From: AP-15 sp963724435
GTDB lineage: Bacteria; Pseudomonadota; Alphaproteobacteria; ATCC43930; CGMCC-115725
Assembly: GCA_963724435.1 (NCBI GenBank)
Contig: CAVRUN010000001.1
Location: 1,178,001-1,242,000, forward strand
Length of the DNA stretch: 64,000 nt
Reading direction: 5' to 3'
Shown here: positions 10,394 through 19,310 of the stretch, piece by piece
Numbering within the stretch: the stretch's first letter is position 1
How the letters are laid out: every line of letters begins with the position of its first letter
Program-made: the position numbers and the translations under genes
Notes under the pieces: model-generated
What the model saw: only the letters and a program-made list of their open reading frames with translations
What the model was told of the DNA's origin: nothing
Databases searched by the model: none

Positions 10394-10858
10394 TCACATT
10401 ACAGCGCTGCCAGCGCTCCTTAATGCGACACCGCCGTAGAGATCCTGGGCGCGCTTTTCAAAGGCGCCAACCATGCGCCGTACCGCTTCGCCGAACAGCA
10501 TCTCGATGACTTTTTGCAGCACGCGCGATTTGAATTCGAAATCGACAAAGAAATCGATCCGACAGCCCTCCGGGACTTTTTCAAAAATCCAGTGATTGTT
10601 CAGATAACGAAACGGTCCTTCGGCGTAAGTGACATCGATGCGGCCCGGTGGATCGAGTTCCACCCGCGAGGTAAAGCGCTCGCGAAACACCTTAAAGCCG
10701 ATGATCAGATCGGCGACGACGAGATGCGGCTCGCGCTCGCGGATGCGCGCACCACGGCACCACGGCAGAAATTCCGGGTAGCGCTCAATATCGGCGACAA
10801 GATCGAACAATTGCTGCTGCGTGTAGGGAAGCACGCGCTGCTCAGCGTGGGTCGGCAT
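10394..10858 (-). CDS. Coq10/RatA-like START-domain protein
   Basis: SRPBCC/START-fold protein of 154 residues with the family start RVLPYTQQQLFDLVADIERYPEF and LPWCRGARI. The middle part FRERFTSRVELDPPGRIDV and the end LQKVIEMLFGEAVRRMVGAFEKRA match the Coq10/RatA group. Mitochondrial Coq10 binds ubiquinone; the E. coli homologue RatA (YfjG) has been described as a ribosome association toxin. In alphaproteobacteria it is usually near lipA, as here, where it follows lipA by 8 bases. A ubiquinone-related role is my preferred reading. Confidence 0.88.
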   Translation of the reverse strand: MPTHAEQRVLPYTQQQLFDLVADIERYPEFLPWCRGARIREREPHLVVADLIIGFKVFRERFTSRVELDPPGRIDVTYAEGPFRYLNNHWIFEKVPEGCRIDFFVDFEFKSRVLQKVIEMLFGEAVRRMVGAFEKRAQDLYGGVALRSAGSAVM

Positions 10859-10866
10859 CGCGAGGG

Positions 10867-11940
10867 TTAGCAGGTTGCGGCGAGTTGGGCCGTTCGGGCG
10901 GCCCGCAATCGCGCGAAATCCTCCCCGGCATGATAGGACGACCGGGTCAAGGGCGATGCCGAAACCTGGAGGAATCCTTTGCCGAGCGCCTGCCGCTTAT
11001 AGCCGGCAAACTCCTCCGGCGTAACAAACCTGCATATCGCGTGGTGTTTGGGTGTCGGCTGCAGATATTGCCCAATGGTCAGGAAATCGACGTCAGCCGC
11101 CCTCAAATCGTCCATGACCTGCAGCACCTCGGTCCTGTCCTCGCCGAGCCCGACCATGATCCCTGATTTGGTAAACAACGACGGATCAAGCCGCTTGACC
11201 TGATCGAGCAGCCGCAGCGAATGAAAGTATCGCGCCCCCGGCCTTACCTCAGTGTAAAGACGCGGCACGGTTTCGAGATTGTGGTTGAAGACATCGGGGC
11301 GGGCGGCAACCACGGTTTCGAGCGCACCATCCTTGCGCAGGAAATCCGGGGTCAGTACCTCGATTGTCGTGTCGCGCGCTGCGTTGCGAATCGCGGCGAT
11401 GGTCTGTGCGAAGTGACCTGCCCCGCCGTCATCGAGATCGTCGCGGTCGACCGAGGTAACGACGACATGCGCAAGGCCGAGTGCAGCGACCGCCTCTCCA
11501 ACCCGTTGCGGTTCGTGAGGATCGAGAAGATCAGGGCGGCCGGTCGCGACATTGCAAAAGCTGCAAGCGCGGGTGCACACCCGCCCGAGGATCATCACCG
11601 TCGCGTGTTTTTCTTTCCAGCACTCGCCGATATTCGGACAGGCGGCTTCTTCGCATACCGTATTGAGCTGCAACTCGCGCATCAATCGGTGCGTCGCTCG
11701 ATATTCGGGCGATCCCGGCGCCTTGACTCGCAGCCAATCGGGTTTGCGCGGGATGACGCTGTCCGGGCGATGCACCTTTTCCGGGTGGCGCGGGGAAAGC
11801 GCCGAGTTTCTGCTCTCATCGTCATTCCCGGACTTGATCGGGGCATCCACGAGAACCGGGCGAGGCGCCTGCCCCGAATACGTAGATGGCCGGGTCGAGC
11901 CCGGCCATGACAATGGAGAGTTGGACATACCTGACCGCAT
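10867..11940 (-). CDS. lipA: Lipoyl synthase LipA with repeat-derived N-terminal extension
   Basis: Radical SAM enzyme that inserts two sulfurs into protein-bound octanoyl groups to make lipoate. The auxiliary cluster motif CEEAACPNIGECW and the radical SAM motif CTRACSFCNVATG are intact, and RSSYHAGEDF is near the C-terminus. LipA would normally begin close to RHPEKVHRPDS (about residue 51 here). I see no ATG, GTG or TTG there; the nearest in-frame ATGs are at 11940 and 11928. Residues 10-40 are encoded by a palindromic repeat (11821-11911), so the extension looks repeat-derived. Neither ATG has a strong ribosome binding site. It follows lpd and serves the lipoyl domains of PdhB and PdhC next door. 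Confidence 0.93.
   Translation of the reverse strand: MRSGMSNSPLSWPGSTRPSTYSGQAPRPVLVDAPIKSGNDDESRNSALSPRHPEKVHRPDSVIPRKPDWLRVKAPGSPEYRATHRLMRELQLNTVCEEAACPNIGECWKEKHATVMILGRVCTRACSFCNVATGRPDLLDPHEPQRVGEAVAALGLAHVVVTSVDRDDLDDGGAGHFAQTIAAIRNAARDTTIEVLTPDFLRKDGALETVVAARPDVFNHNLETVPRLYTEVRPGARYFHSLRLLDQVKRLDPSLFTKSGIMVGLGEDRTEVLQVMDDLRAADVDFLTIGQYLQPTPKHHAICRFVTPEEFAGYKRQALGKGFLQVSASPLTRSSYHAGEDFARLRAARTAQLAATC
11821..11911. repeat. Palindromic interspersed repeat inside the lipA reading frame
   Basis: About 91 bp bounded by GTCAT and ATGAC. The right half holds a perfect 9-bp stem, ATGGCCGGG (11886-11894) with CCCGGCCAT (11900-11908) around a 5-base loop. The left half has the imperfect palindrome CCCGGACTTGATCGGGG. 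This design matches the REP-like intergenic repeats common in alphaproteobacterial genomes. It lies between the possible lipA start codons and the conserved LipA sequence and is open in the lipA frame. Confidence 0.75.
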
Positions 11941-11951
11941 TGACTGCTAGG

Positions 11952-13352
11952 CTAGAAGTGGATGGCGCGCCCATAAGCGTCAAGCACGGCCTCGTGCATC
12001 GTCTCCGAGATGGTCGGATGCGGGAAGATCGTGCGGATCAGATCGGCCTCCGTCGTCTCCAGGGTTTTAGCGATCGTATAGCCTTGGATCAGCTCGGTGA
12101 CCTCGGCGCCGATCATATGCGCGCCCAACAGCTCCCCGGTTTTTGAGTCAAAGACGGTCTTGACCATCCCATCCGGCTCGCCATAGGCGATCGCCTTGCC
12201 ATTGCCGATAAACGGGAAGTGGCCGATCTTGACCTCATAGCCGGCCTCGCGTGCGGCCTTTTCGGTCAACCCGACGCTCGCCACCTGCGGTCGGCAATAG
12301 GTGCAGGCCGGGATGTTGCGAATATCGAGCGGGTGCACATCATTAACCCCGGCGATGTGCTCGACACAGATCACCCCTTCATGGCTGGCCTTATGCGCGA
12401 GCCAGGGCGGGCCGACAAGATCGCCGATCGCGTAGATGCCCGGTTCTCCGGTGCGCAGCCACTCGTCAACGACGACATGGGTGCGATCAACCTTCACTGC
12501 GGTATTTTCGAGGCCAATATCCTCGACATTCCCGACGATGCCCACGGCAAGGATTACCTTTTCAGCCGTTATGTCTGCCGCTTTGCCGGCCGCGTCGATT
12601 TGCGCCGTAAGTTGGCCATCCGCGCGCGCGATCCCCTTCACGGTCGCGCCGGTGTGAATCTTAATACCCTGTTTTTCGAATGATTTGCGAGCGAAGGCCG
12701 AAATCTCCTCGTCTTCGACCGGCAACACCCGGTCGAGCACCTCGACCACGCTAACCTCGGCGCCCATATCGCGATAAAAGCTGGCGAATTCGATCCCGAT
12801 CGCCCCCGAGCCGACGACCAGCAGCGATTTCGGGATGGCCGCGGGAACCATAGCCTCCTTATAGGTCCACACTTGTTCGCCATCGGGTTCGAGGCGCGGC
12901 AATGACCGCGCCCGCGCCCCTGTCGCCAAAATGATGTGGGGTGCGGCAAGCTCAGCGACCGGCTTGCCGGCCTTCTCGACCGCGAGCCGTCCTTTGCCCG
13001 CCAGCCGCCCTTGGCCATCGAACACGTCGACCTTGTTCTTTTTCAAGAGATACGCGACGCCGTTCGACAATTGCTTGGCAACAGCGCGCGAGCGCGCCAC
13101 CACCTTGCCGGCATCGTAGTGGATGTCCTTTGCCGAGAAGCCGTACTGGTCGAGATGATGCAGGAGGTGGGAAATCTCAGAACTGCGCAGCAATGCTTTG
13201 GTCGGAATGCAGCCCCAGTTGAGGCAGATGCCACCCAAATGCTCGCGTTCGACCACCGCTGTCTTCATGCCGAGCTGCGCCGCGCGGATCGCGGCGACAT
13301 AGCCCCCCGGCCCGCCCCCGAGCACGATCAGATCATACGACTTGTCCGCCAT
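11952..13352 (-). CDS. lpdA: Dihydrolipoyl dehydrogenase (E3)
   Basis: FAD-dependent E3 subunit of 2-oxoacid dehydrogenase complexes that reoxidises dihydrolipoyl groups with NAD+. It has 466 residues. FAD-binding GGGPGGYVAAIRAAQLG, the redox disulfide in GGICLNWGCIPTKALL, NAD-binding VVGSGAIGIEFASFY, the second FAD motif GIYAIGDLVGPPWLAHKA and the C-terminal HPTISE with the active-site His-Glu pair are all present. It lies 19 bases after pdhC, so it is probably the dedicated E3 of pyruvate dehydrogenase. It may also serve the oxoglutarate complex. Confidence 0.96.
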   Translation of the reverse strand: MADKSYDLIVLGGGPGGYVAAIRAAQLGMKTAVVEREHLGGICLNWGCIPTKALLRSSEISHLLHHLDQYGFSAKDIHYDAGKVVARSRAVAKQLSNGVAYLLKKNKVDVFDGQGRLAGKGRLAVEKAGKPVAELAAPHIILATGARARSLPRLEPDGEQVWTYKEAMVPAAIPKSLLVVGSGAIGIEFASFYRDMGAEVSVVEVLDRVLPVEDEEISAFARKSFEKQGIKIHTGATVKGIARADGQLTAQIDAAGKAADITAEKVILAVGIVGNVEDIGLENTAVKVDRTHVVVDEWLRTGEPGIYAIGDLVGPPWLAHKASHEGVICVEHIAGVNDVHPLDIRNIPACTYCRPQVASVGLTEKAAREAGYEVKIGHFPFIGNGKAIAYGEPDGMVKTVFDSKTGELLGAHMIGAEVTELIQGYTIAKTLETTEADLIRTIFPHPTISETMHEAVLDAYGRAIHF

Positions 13353-13371
13353 CGAGCCTTGGCCTAACCAA

Positions 13372-14739
13372 TCACAGCAGCATCGTCAGCGGGTCTTCGA
13401 TGAGTTTTTTAAAGGCCGCGAGGAATTGCGCGCCGACCGCGCCGTCGACGACGCGGTGATCGCAGGACAAGGTGCAACTCATTACCGTGGCGACCGCAAG
13501 CGCACCGTTTTTAACCACCGGCCGTCGCTCGCCGGCGCCGACCGACAGGATGCCGCCATGCGGCGGGTTGATGACGGCCGCGAACTCGCGAACCCCGAAC
13601 ATCCCGAGATTTGAAATCGAAAAGGTGCCGCCCTGGAATTCTTCGAGCTTCAATTTGCCGGCGCGGGCGCGGATGGCGAGGTCTTTGGTTTCGTTGGCGA
13701 TCGTTGCGAGCCCCTTGCGATCGGCATCTCTGACGATCGGGGTGATTAACCCATCGTCCAGCGCCACCGCGACGGCGATGTCGACCGCGTCCCATTGCAG
13801 GATCGCCTCGTCACTCCACGATGCGTTCGCCGCCGGTACCTGACGAAGGGCAAGGGCCACGGCGCGGACAACAAAGTCGTTGACCGAAATACGGTAGGTC
13901 TCCGATTTCGCATTCAGCTCTTTGCGGATTGTCAACAGCTCATCGATTTCGCAGTCGATGGTCAAATAGAAATGCGGGACCGTCTGCTTCGACTCGGTGA
14001 GGCGCCGAGCTATAACCCGCCGCATCGGGTTGAGTGGTCGCTCGGTGAATGGCCGATTGCCGGCGAGTGCCAGCACCCGCTCCTTCGATAAGGTCGTTAC
14101 GGCCATCGGAGCGAGCGAAGGCGTCACCGTTGCGGCGGCCGGTGTGACAGCGGGCCGGGCAATCGGCGCGGCGGTTAGCGGGGGAGCCGGTTGGCGACCC
14201 TTCAGAATTGCGGCTTCGATATCGGATTTGACGATCCGCCCTTGCGGACCCGAGCCGGTCAAGGTCGCGAGATCGAGGCCGGCCTGCTGGGCCATGCGTC
14301 GCGCCAGCGGGCTGGCAAAAATCCGCCGGTCATGACCATTGCCGACATTTGCCGCTTGCGGTCGGGCCGGTGAAGGCGGTGAATTTGCGCTTCCGCTTGC
14401 GTCAGGTGGGGGCGGAGGTGCTGCCGCCGGGGCAGGCTCAGAAGCGGGTGCGACGCTGCCTGCCGGGGCAGTCGCGGTCAGTGCAGCGGCATCTTCGCCT
14501 TCGCCGAGCAATAGTGCTATCGGCTGGTTAACCTTGACCCCCTGGGTGCCCTCTGGGACGAGGATCTTGCCAACGCGGCCGTCGTCGACGGCTTCGACCT
14601 CCATCGTCGCCTTATCGGTTTCGATTTCGGCCAAAACGTCGCCGGAATGGACCTCGTCGCCCTCGTGCTTAAGCCATTTGGCGAGGTTCCCCTCGGTCAT
14701 CGTCGGCGACAGAGCCGGCATCAGGATCTCGATTGGCAT
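13372..14739 (-). CDS. pdhC: Dihydrolipoamide acetyltransferase (pyruvate dehydrogenase E2)
   Basis: Core E2 subunit that passes acetyl groups from lipoate to CoA. One lipoyl domain (about 1-80) has the lipoyl-lysine in EIETDKATMEVEAVDDG. An Ala/Pro linker follows, then a peripheral-subunit-binding domain (RIFASPLARRMAQQAGLDL to GRIVKSDIEAA) and the catalytic domain ending in CDHRVVDGAVGAQFL, which contains the catalytic His-Asp motif. I use the ATG at 14739 (455 residues); a GTG at 14751 would add four. The 227 bases between pdhB and this gene carry a repeat with two hairpins. Confidence 0.96.
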   Translation of the reverse strand: MPIEILMPALSPTMTEGNLAKWLKHEGDEVHSGDVLAEIETDKATMEVEAVDDGRVGKILVPEGTQGVKVNQPIALLLGEGEDAAALTATAPAGSVAPASEPAPAAAPPPPPDASGSANSPPSPARPQAANVGNGHDRRIFASPLARRMAQQAGLDLATLTGSGPQGRIVKSDIEAAILKGRQPAPPLTAAPIARPAVTPAAATVTPSLAPMAVTTLSKERVLALAGNRPFTERPLNPMRRVIARRLTESKQTVPHFYLTIDCEIDELLTIRKELNAKSETYRISVNDFVVRAVALALRQVPAANASWSDEAILQWDAVDIAVAVALDDGLITPIVRDADRKGLATIANETKDLAIRARAGKLKLEEFQGGTFSISNLGMFGVREFAAVINPPHGGILSVGAGERRPVVKNGALAVATVMSCTLSCDHRVVDGAVGAQFLAAFKKLIEDPLTMLL

Positions 14740-14860
14740 ATTGTCAGGCACCCGCGAAACGGTTGGGCGACGGCATCTTCCAGACCCGGCCGAACGCCGG
14801 AAATCTTGAGCCGACTTCCCCGATCACGAACGGTCTCACTTCGCCACCACCCTTGCGCTT

Positions 14861-14913
14861 TCCCGGTGCAGGCCGGGATCCTCGGCTGTCATGGGTATCG
14901 GCTTTCGCCGATA
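14861..14913. repeat. REP-like double hairpin between pdhB and pdhC
   Basis: Two stem-loops lie close together: TCCCGG/CCGGGA (14861-14866 with 14873-14878) and TATCGGC/GCCGATA (14896-14902 with 14907-14913, loop TTTC). On the minus strand the second reads GGCGAAAGCC at its core. The same core occurs in the repeat at 47342-47400. This fits dispersed palindromic repeats and may act on the stability of the pdh transcript. Confidence 0.6.
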
Positions 14914-14966
14914 AAGCGCGGGAAGATTCCCGGCATCGCGTCCAATTTCCTCGCGACCTCGGAAAA

Positions 14967-16361
14967 TCAGCGGTAAGCGATTTCGCGGGCCGCGGCGACG
15001 ATGTCGTCCACCTGCGGCACCGCCAGATGTTCGAGGTTGGCGGCGTAGGGCAACGGGACGTCTTTGCCGGTCACTCGCTTGACCGGCGCATCGAGCCAGT
15101 CGAAACATTCTTCCATTATCAATGCGGCGATCTCGGCGCCGATACCGGCGAATGGCCAGCCTTCTTCGACGGTTACGACCCGGTTGGTTTTCTTGACCGA
15201 GGCCGCGACGGTCTCGGTGTCGAACGGACGCAAGCTCCGCAGATCGATCACCTCAGCCGATATTCCAGCCTTGTCCAGCTCCTCGGCGGCCTGCAGAGCC
15301 AGTTTCACCATCCGCGAAAAGGCCGTAATCGTAACGTGCTCACCGCCTCGCGCAACGCGCGCCTTGCCGATCGGTATGATAAATTCCGGATCGTCTGGAA
15401 CCGAAAAGCTCTCGCCGTAAACCAGCTCGTGTTCGAGAAATACGACCGGATTCGGATCGCGGATTGCAGATTTGAGCAAGCCCTTGTGATCAGCGCCGGT
15501 AAAGGGCGCCACCACTTTGAGCCCGGGGCAGTGGGCATACCAGCTGGCATAACATTGTGAGTGTTGCGCGGCGACGCGGGCGGCGATCCCGTTCGGGCCA
15601 CGGAAGACGATCGGACAGCTCATCTGCCCACCCGACATGTAATGCGTCTTTGAGGCCGAATTGATGATCTGGTCGATCGCCTGCATCGCGAAATTGAAAG
15701 TCATGAACTCGACGATTGGGCGCAATCCGGCAAAGCCCGCGCCGACCCCGAGGCCGGCAAAGCCCTGCTCGGTGATTGGCGTATCGATCACCCGCCGGGC
15801 GCCGAATTCCTGCAACAAACCTTGGCTTACCTTGTAAGCCCCCTGGTATTCGGCGACTTCCTCACCGATCAGAAACACTGTTTCGTCGCGCCGCATCTCC
15901 TCGGCGATCGCATCGCGCAACGCCTCCCGCACCGTGATCGTGCGCGTGGCGCCGGTATATTCAGGCTCAGATGCTGGAGCCGGTCGGACGGGGGCTATTG
16001 CTTCTGCCGCAGGCGCCGGTTGTGGCGGCCTCGCCCTCAGCGCCTCCTCTGGCGAGGATTGCTGGTGTCCATTTGGCGCGGGACCCGGAGCCAGCTGACC
16101 GCTAGCCGCGACCTCTTCGCCGTTACCAGCGATGACCGCGATCGGCGTGTTGACCGCGACGTGATCTGTGCCTTCGGGAATCACGATCCTGGCGAGCACG
16201 CCCTCGTCGACCGCTTCGACTTCCATCGTCGCCTTGTCGGTTTCGATCTCGGCGAGCACATCGCCCGAACGCACCGCATCGCCTTCGCTCTTCAGCCAGC
16301 GCGCGATCTTGCCCTCGGTCATCGTCGGCGACAGCGCCGGCATCAGCACTTCGGTAGCCAT
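14967..16361 (-). CDS. pdhB: Pyruvate dehydrogenase E1 component beta subunit with N-terminal lipoyl domain
   Basis: Beta subunit of the heterotetrameric E1 that decarboxylates pyruvate. Residues 1-80 form a lipoyl domain with EIETDKATMEVEAVDEG, nearly identical to that of PdhC, then an Ala/Pro linker. The E1 beta part starts near ITVREALRDAIAEEMRRDE and has VFLIGEEVAEYQGAYKVSQG, FAMQAIDQIINSASK and the C-terminal VIDLRSLRPFD. Lipoylated E1 beta is a known alphaproteobacterial feature (Sinorhizobium, Zymomonas). It is co-directional with pdhA and pdhC. Confidence 0.96.
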   Translation of the reverse strand: MATEVLMPALSPTMTEGKIARWLKSEGDAVRSGDVLAEIETDKATMEVEAVDEGVLARIVIPEGTDHVAVNTPIAVIAGNGEEVAASGQLAPGPAPNGHQQSSPEEALRARPPQPAPAAEAIAPVRPAPASEPEYTGATRTITVREALRDAIAEEMRRDETVFLIGEEVAEYQGAYKVSQGLLQEFGARRVIDTPITEQGFAGLGVGAGFAGLRPIVEFMTFNFAMQAIDQIINSASKTHYMSGGQMSCPIVFRGPNGIAARVAAQHSQCYASWYAHCPGLKVVAPFTGADHKGLLKSAIRDPNPVVFLEHELVYGESFSVPDDPEFIIPIGKARVARGGEHVTITAFSRMVKLALQAAEELDKAGISAEVIDLRSLRPFDTETVAASVKKTNRVVTVEEGWPFAGIGAEIAALIMEECFDWLDAPVKRVTGKDVPLPYAANLEHLAVPQVDDIVAAAREIAYR

Positions 16362-16456
16362 GGCCTATCGCAGTCTCCTACCGTCCGAGCTGCCTATTGC
16401 GGCCCGCGATCTCGGCTGTCGGTCCGGTCTTGCCAAATAATGTAGTCGGCGATGGC

Positions 16457-17464
16457 TCAGGCGTCGACCAACACGTCCGTCCATAATTCCGCCGGGTCGG
16501 GCTCCGGGCTGTCCTGGGCGAACTGAGCGGCCTCGGCGACGCGTTTGCGGACCTCCGCTTCGATCTCCTTGAGCGCGGCCTCATCGCTACCGCCGTCAGT
16601 CAAACGGTGCCGCGCCTGCTCGATGGGATCGTGCTCAGTACGAACCCGGTCGACCTCCTCGCGCGTGCGATATTTTGCGGGGTCCGACATCGAATGGCCG
16701 CGATAGCGGTAAGTCAGCATTTCAAGGATCAGCGGACCTTGACCCGACCGGGCATGCTCCGAGGCCGCGAGCCCGGCCTCATGCACCGCCAACACATTCA
16801 TGCCGTCGACCTGTTCGCCGGGAATGCCATAGGCCATACCGCGGTGATAGAGATCGGTGCGGGCTGACGCCCGGTCGATCGATGTCCCCATGCCATACCG
16901 ATTGTTTTCGATGACATACACCACCGGCAGCTTCCAGAGCGCCGCCATGTTGAAGCTTTCGTAGACCTGACCCTGGTTGATTGCGCCGTCGCCGAGATAC
17001 GTTACGGAGATCAGCCCATCGTCGCGATAGCGATGCGCGAAGGCGAGGCCGGTGCCGATCGGCACCTGCGCTCCGACAATGCCATGGCCGCCGAAAAAGT
17101 TTTTTTCGCGGCTGAACATATGCATTGAGCCGCCCTTCCCGTGCGAATAGCCGGTGCGGCGGCCGGTTAGTTCGGCCATCACCCCTTTGGGGTCCATGCC
17201 GCAGGCCAGCATATGGCCGTGATCGCGATAAGAGGTGACGATTGTGTCGCCTTCTTTCAGCGCCGCCTGCATGCCCACGACAACAGCTTCCTGGCCAATG
17301 TACAGGTGGCAAAAGCCGCCGACCAGACCCATCCCATACATTTGTCCGGCGCGCTCTTCAAACCGCCGGATCAGCAGCATGTCCCGAAAAAAGCCGAGCA
17401 GTTCCTTGGGTGACGCATCGAGCTCGGCGACGTCGACCGGCTTGCCCTTGCGTGTTGCCGCCAT
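16457..17464 (-). CDS. pdhA: Pyruvate dehydrogenase E1 component alpha subunit
   Basis: TPP-binding alpha subunit of pyruvate dehydrogenase E1, 335 residues. The TPP/Mg motif runs from GDGAINQGQVYESFNMA to VIENNRYGMGTS. Upstream is GFCHLYIGQEAVVVGM, and the regulatory-loop-like RYRGHSMSDPAKYRTREEV follows. I chose the ATG at 17464 because an AGGAGGAGG ribosome binding site lies just upstream. The reading frame stays open to an ATG at 17593, but that extension has no family similarity. It is the first gene of pdhA-pdhB-pdhC-lpd-lipA. Confidence 0.96.
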   Translation of the reverse strand: MAATRKGKPVDVAELDASPKELLGFFRDMLLIRRFEERAGQMYGMGLVGGFCHLYIGQEAVVVGMQAALKEGDTIVTSYRDHGHMLACGMDPKGVMAELTGRRTGYSHGKGGSMHMFSREKNFFGGHGIVGAQVPIGTGLAFAHRYRDDGLISVTYLGDGAINQGQVYESFNMAALWKLPVVYVIENNRYGMGTSIDRASARTDLYHRGMAYGIPGEQVDGMNVLAVHEAGLAASEHARSGQGPLILEMLTYRYRGHSMSDPAKYRTREEVDRVRTEHDPIEQARHRLTDGGSDEAALKEIEAEVRKRVAEAAQFAQDSPEPDPAELWTDVLVDA

Positions 17465-17615
17465 TTCGCCTCCTCCTGGCGCCCGCCGCAATCCAACCGA
17501 AACTTGCGGGCGGCAGCATGCCGGCAGATCCTCGGGTTTGCAACCGCGACCTGTCCAACGCTTTGTGCACAAAGCAAAATTTGGTGGGGCCAAATACGAC
17601 CAGCCGAGTGGGGCG

Positions 17616-17647
17616 GTGGCTGCGCGGGTCAGTGGCTGCGCGGGTCA
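17616..17647. repeat. Two tandem copies of a 16-bp unit before ftsB stop
   Basis: The unit GTGGCTGCGCGGGTCA occurs at 17616-17631 and again at 17632-17647. The second copy includes the stop codon of the FtsB-like gene. The pair lies between ftsB and pdhA on the minus strand and looks like a small tandem duplication. Confidence 0.7.
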
Positions 17648-17968
17648 GTGGGCGGGGGCCTCTTTCATGATCACCAGCTCGTTCGGTGCGACGAGGTTCA
17701 AAGTCGCGCGCACGCGCTCGTCAAGCAGATCGCGGTCGAGATGGCTCGGGGTGAGGTCCGCCACCTTTCGATCGACCGTTTTTCGCTCTTCCTGAAGCGC
17801 CAAAAGGTGGGATTGTTCGTTCTGCAGCTGCTGACTGATGTGTCGCCAAGCCAACAAGCCCCGGTCGCCGATGACCAGGTTGTAGGCAAAATAACAGGTC
17901 AGCGCGGCGCCAAAGGCGGGCCATGCCAATGCCCGCGCCCACCGCCGTAATATGCGCGACAAATTCAT
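17645..17968 (-). CDS. ftsB: Septum formation initiator, FtsB/DivIC family
   Basis: Small bitopic division protein of 107 residues. After a short basic N-terminus (MNLSRILRRWARAL) comes one membrane segment (about 15-35) and a coiled coil (about 40-75: RHISQQLQNEQSHLLALQEE). The end has DLLDERVRATLNLVAPNELVI, a typical DivIC/FtsB feature. FtsB links FtsL and FtsQ in the divisome. I chose the ATG at 17968, which removes overlap with eno. The place between eno and pdhA is the usual one for this gene in alphaproteobacteria. Confidence 0.88.
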   Translation of the reverse strand: MNLSRILRRWARALAWPAFGAALTCYFAYNLVIGDRGLLAWRHISQQLQNEQSHLLALQEERKTVDRKVADLTPSHLDRDLLDERVRATLNLVAPNELVIMKEAPAH

Positions 17969-17981
17969 CGCGTAAAATCGA

Positions 17982-19295
17982 TCACCGGATCGGCTGCGCG
18001 TCAACCGCAACGTGGCGCGCTAGGGCGCGGCGGGCGAAAACCGAGCGCCCGGCATAAACAGCGGAGTCGCCCAGCTGCTCCTCGATTCGGATCAGCTGAT
18101 TGTACTTGGCTAGCCGATCGGAACGCGACAGTGACCCGGTCTTGATCTGGCCGGCATTTGTGGCGACCGCGAGATCCGCGATTGTCGTGTCCTCGGTCTC
18201 TCCCGATCGGTGTGAGAAGACCGTGCCCCAAGCCGCGCGCTGGGCGATCTCGACGGCTTCGAGCGTTTCGGACAGGGTGCCGATCTGATTGACCTTGACC
18301 AACAGCGCGTTGCCGGCGCCGCGCTCGATCCCCTGGCGCAACCGGCTCGGGTTGGTCACAAAGACGTCGTCACCCACCAGCTGAATCTTTTGCCCAAGCT
18401 CGCGCGTTAGCAGCGTCCACCCGTCCCAATCGTCTTCGGCCATCCCATCTTCGATGGAGACGATCGGATAGCGGTCAACCAGATCCTTCCAGTAGGCGAC
18501 GAGCGCCTGATTATCGAGGGTTTTGCCCTCGAGCCGATAGGCGCCATCGCGATAGAACTCGCTCGCCGCGGGATCGAGCGCCAGCACGATATCGTCGCCA
18601 GGGTGATAACCCGCGGTTTCTATCGCCTGCATTATAAAGCCGAGTGCCGCATCGGCCGAGGCGAGATTGGGCGCGAACCCGCCTTCATCGCCGACATTGG
18701 TGTTGTGGCCGGCCTCGGCGAGCTTGCGGCGTAAGGTGTGAAAAATTTCCGAGCCGGCGCGGATCGCCTCGGTCACGTCGGCAGCGCCGACCGGCATGAC
18801 CATGAACTCTTGAATGTCGATCGGGTTGTCGGCGTGCACTCCGCCATTAAGGATGTTCATCATCGGTACCGGCAGCGTCCGGGCAAAAACGCCGCCGACA
18901 TAGCGGTAGAGCGGCTGATCGAGATCGGCGGCAGCGGCGTGGGCCGCGGCGAGACTGACGCCAAGGATCGCATTGGCGCCAAGCCGGGCCTTGTTCGGGG
19001 TGCCGTCGAGATTGATCAGGGTGCGGTCGATCGCCAGCTGGTCGGCGGCGTCAAACCCCGATAGCGTGTCAAAGATCTCACCGTTCACAGCTTCGACCGC
19101 CCGGCGAACGCCGCGCCCGCCATAGCGCGTGCCGCCGTCGCGCTTTTCGATCGCCTCGTGCGCCCCTGTCGACGCACCCGACGGGACCGCGGCTCGGCCC
19201 ACTGTACCGTCTTCGAGCGTTACTTCGACCTCTACCGTTGGATTTCCGCGGCTATCGAGGATCTCGCGGCCATGAATTTCGGCGATCTCGGTCAT
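17982..19295 (-). CDS. eno: Enolase
   Basis: Glycolytic enzyme that interconverts 2-phosphoglycerate and phosphoenolpyruvate, 437 residues. Conserved parts are GREILDSRGNPTVEVEV, SGASTGAHEAIEKRD, MNILNGGVHADNPIDIQEFM, GDEGGFAPNL, VSIEDGMAEDDWDGW, LVGDDVFVTNP, LVKVNQIGTLSET and HRSGETEDT. These include the magnesium ligands and the general-base Lys segment. It lies in a co-directional run with kdsA and pyrG upstream and ftsB downstream. Confidence 0.97.
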   Translation of the reverse strand: MTEIAEIHGREILDSRGNPTVEVEVTLEDGTVGRAAVPSGASTGAHEAIEKRDGGTRYGGRGVRRAVEAVNGEIFDTLSGFDAADQLAIDRTLINLDGTPNKARLGANAILGVSLAAAHAAAADLDQPLYRYVGGVFARTLPVPMMNILNGGVHADNPIDIQEFMVMPVGAADVTEAIRAGSEIFHTLRRKLAEAGHNTNVGDEGGFAPNLASADAALGFIMQAIETAGYHPGDDIVLALDPAASEFYRDGAYRLEGKTLDNQALVAYWKDLVDRYPIVSIEDGMAEDDWDGWTLLTRELGQKIQLVGDDVFVTNPSRLRQGIERGAGNALLVKVNQIGTLSETLEAVEIAQRAAWGTVFSHRSGETEDTTIADLAVATNAGQIKTGSLSRSDRLAKYNQLIRIEEQLGDSAVYAGRSVFARRALARHVAVDAQPIR

Positions 19296-19310
19296 TTAAG
19301 GCACCTCTTT

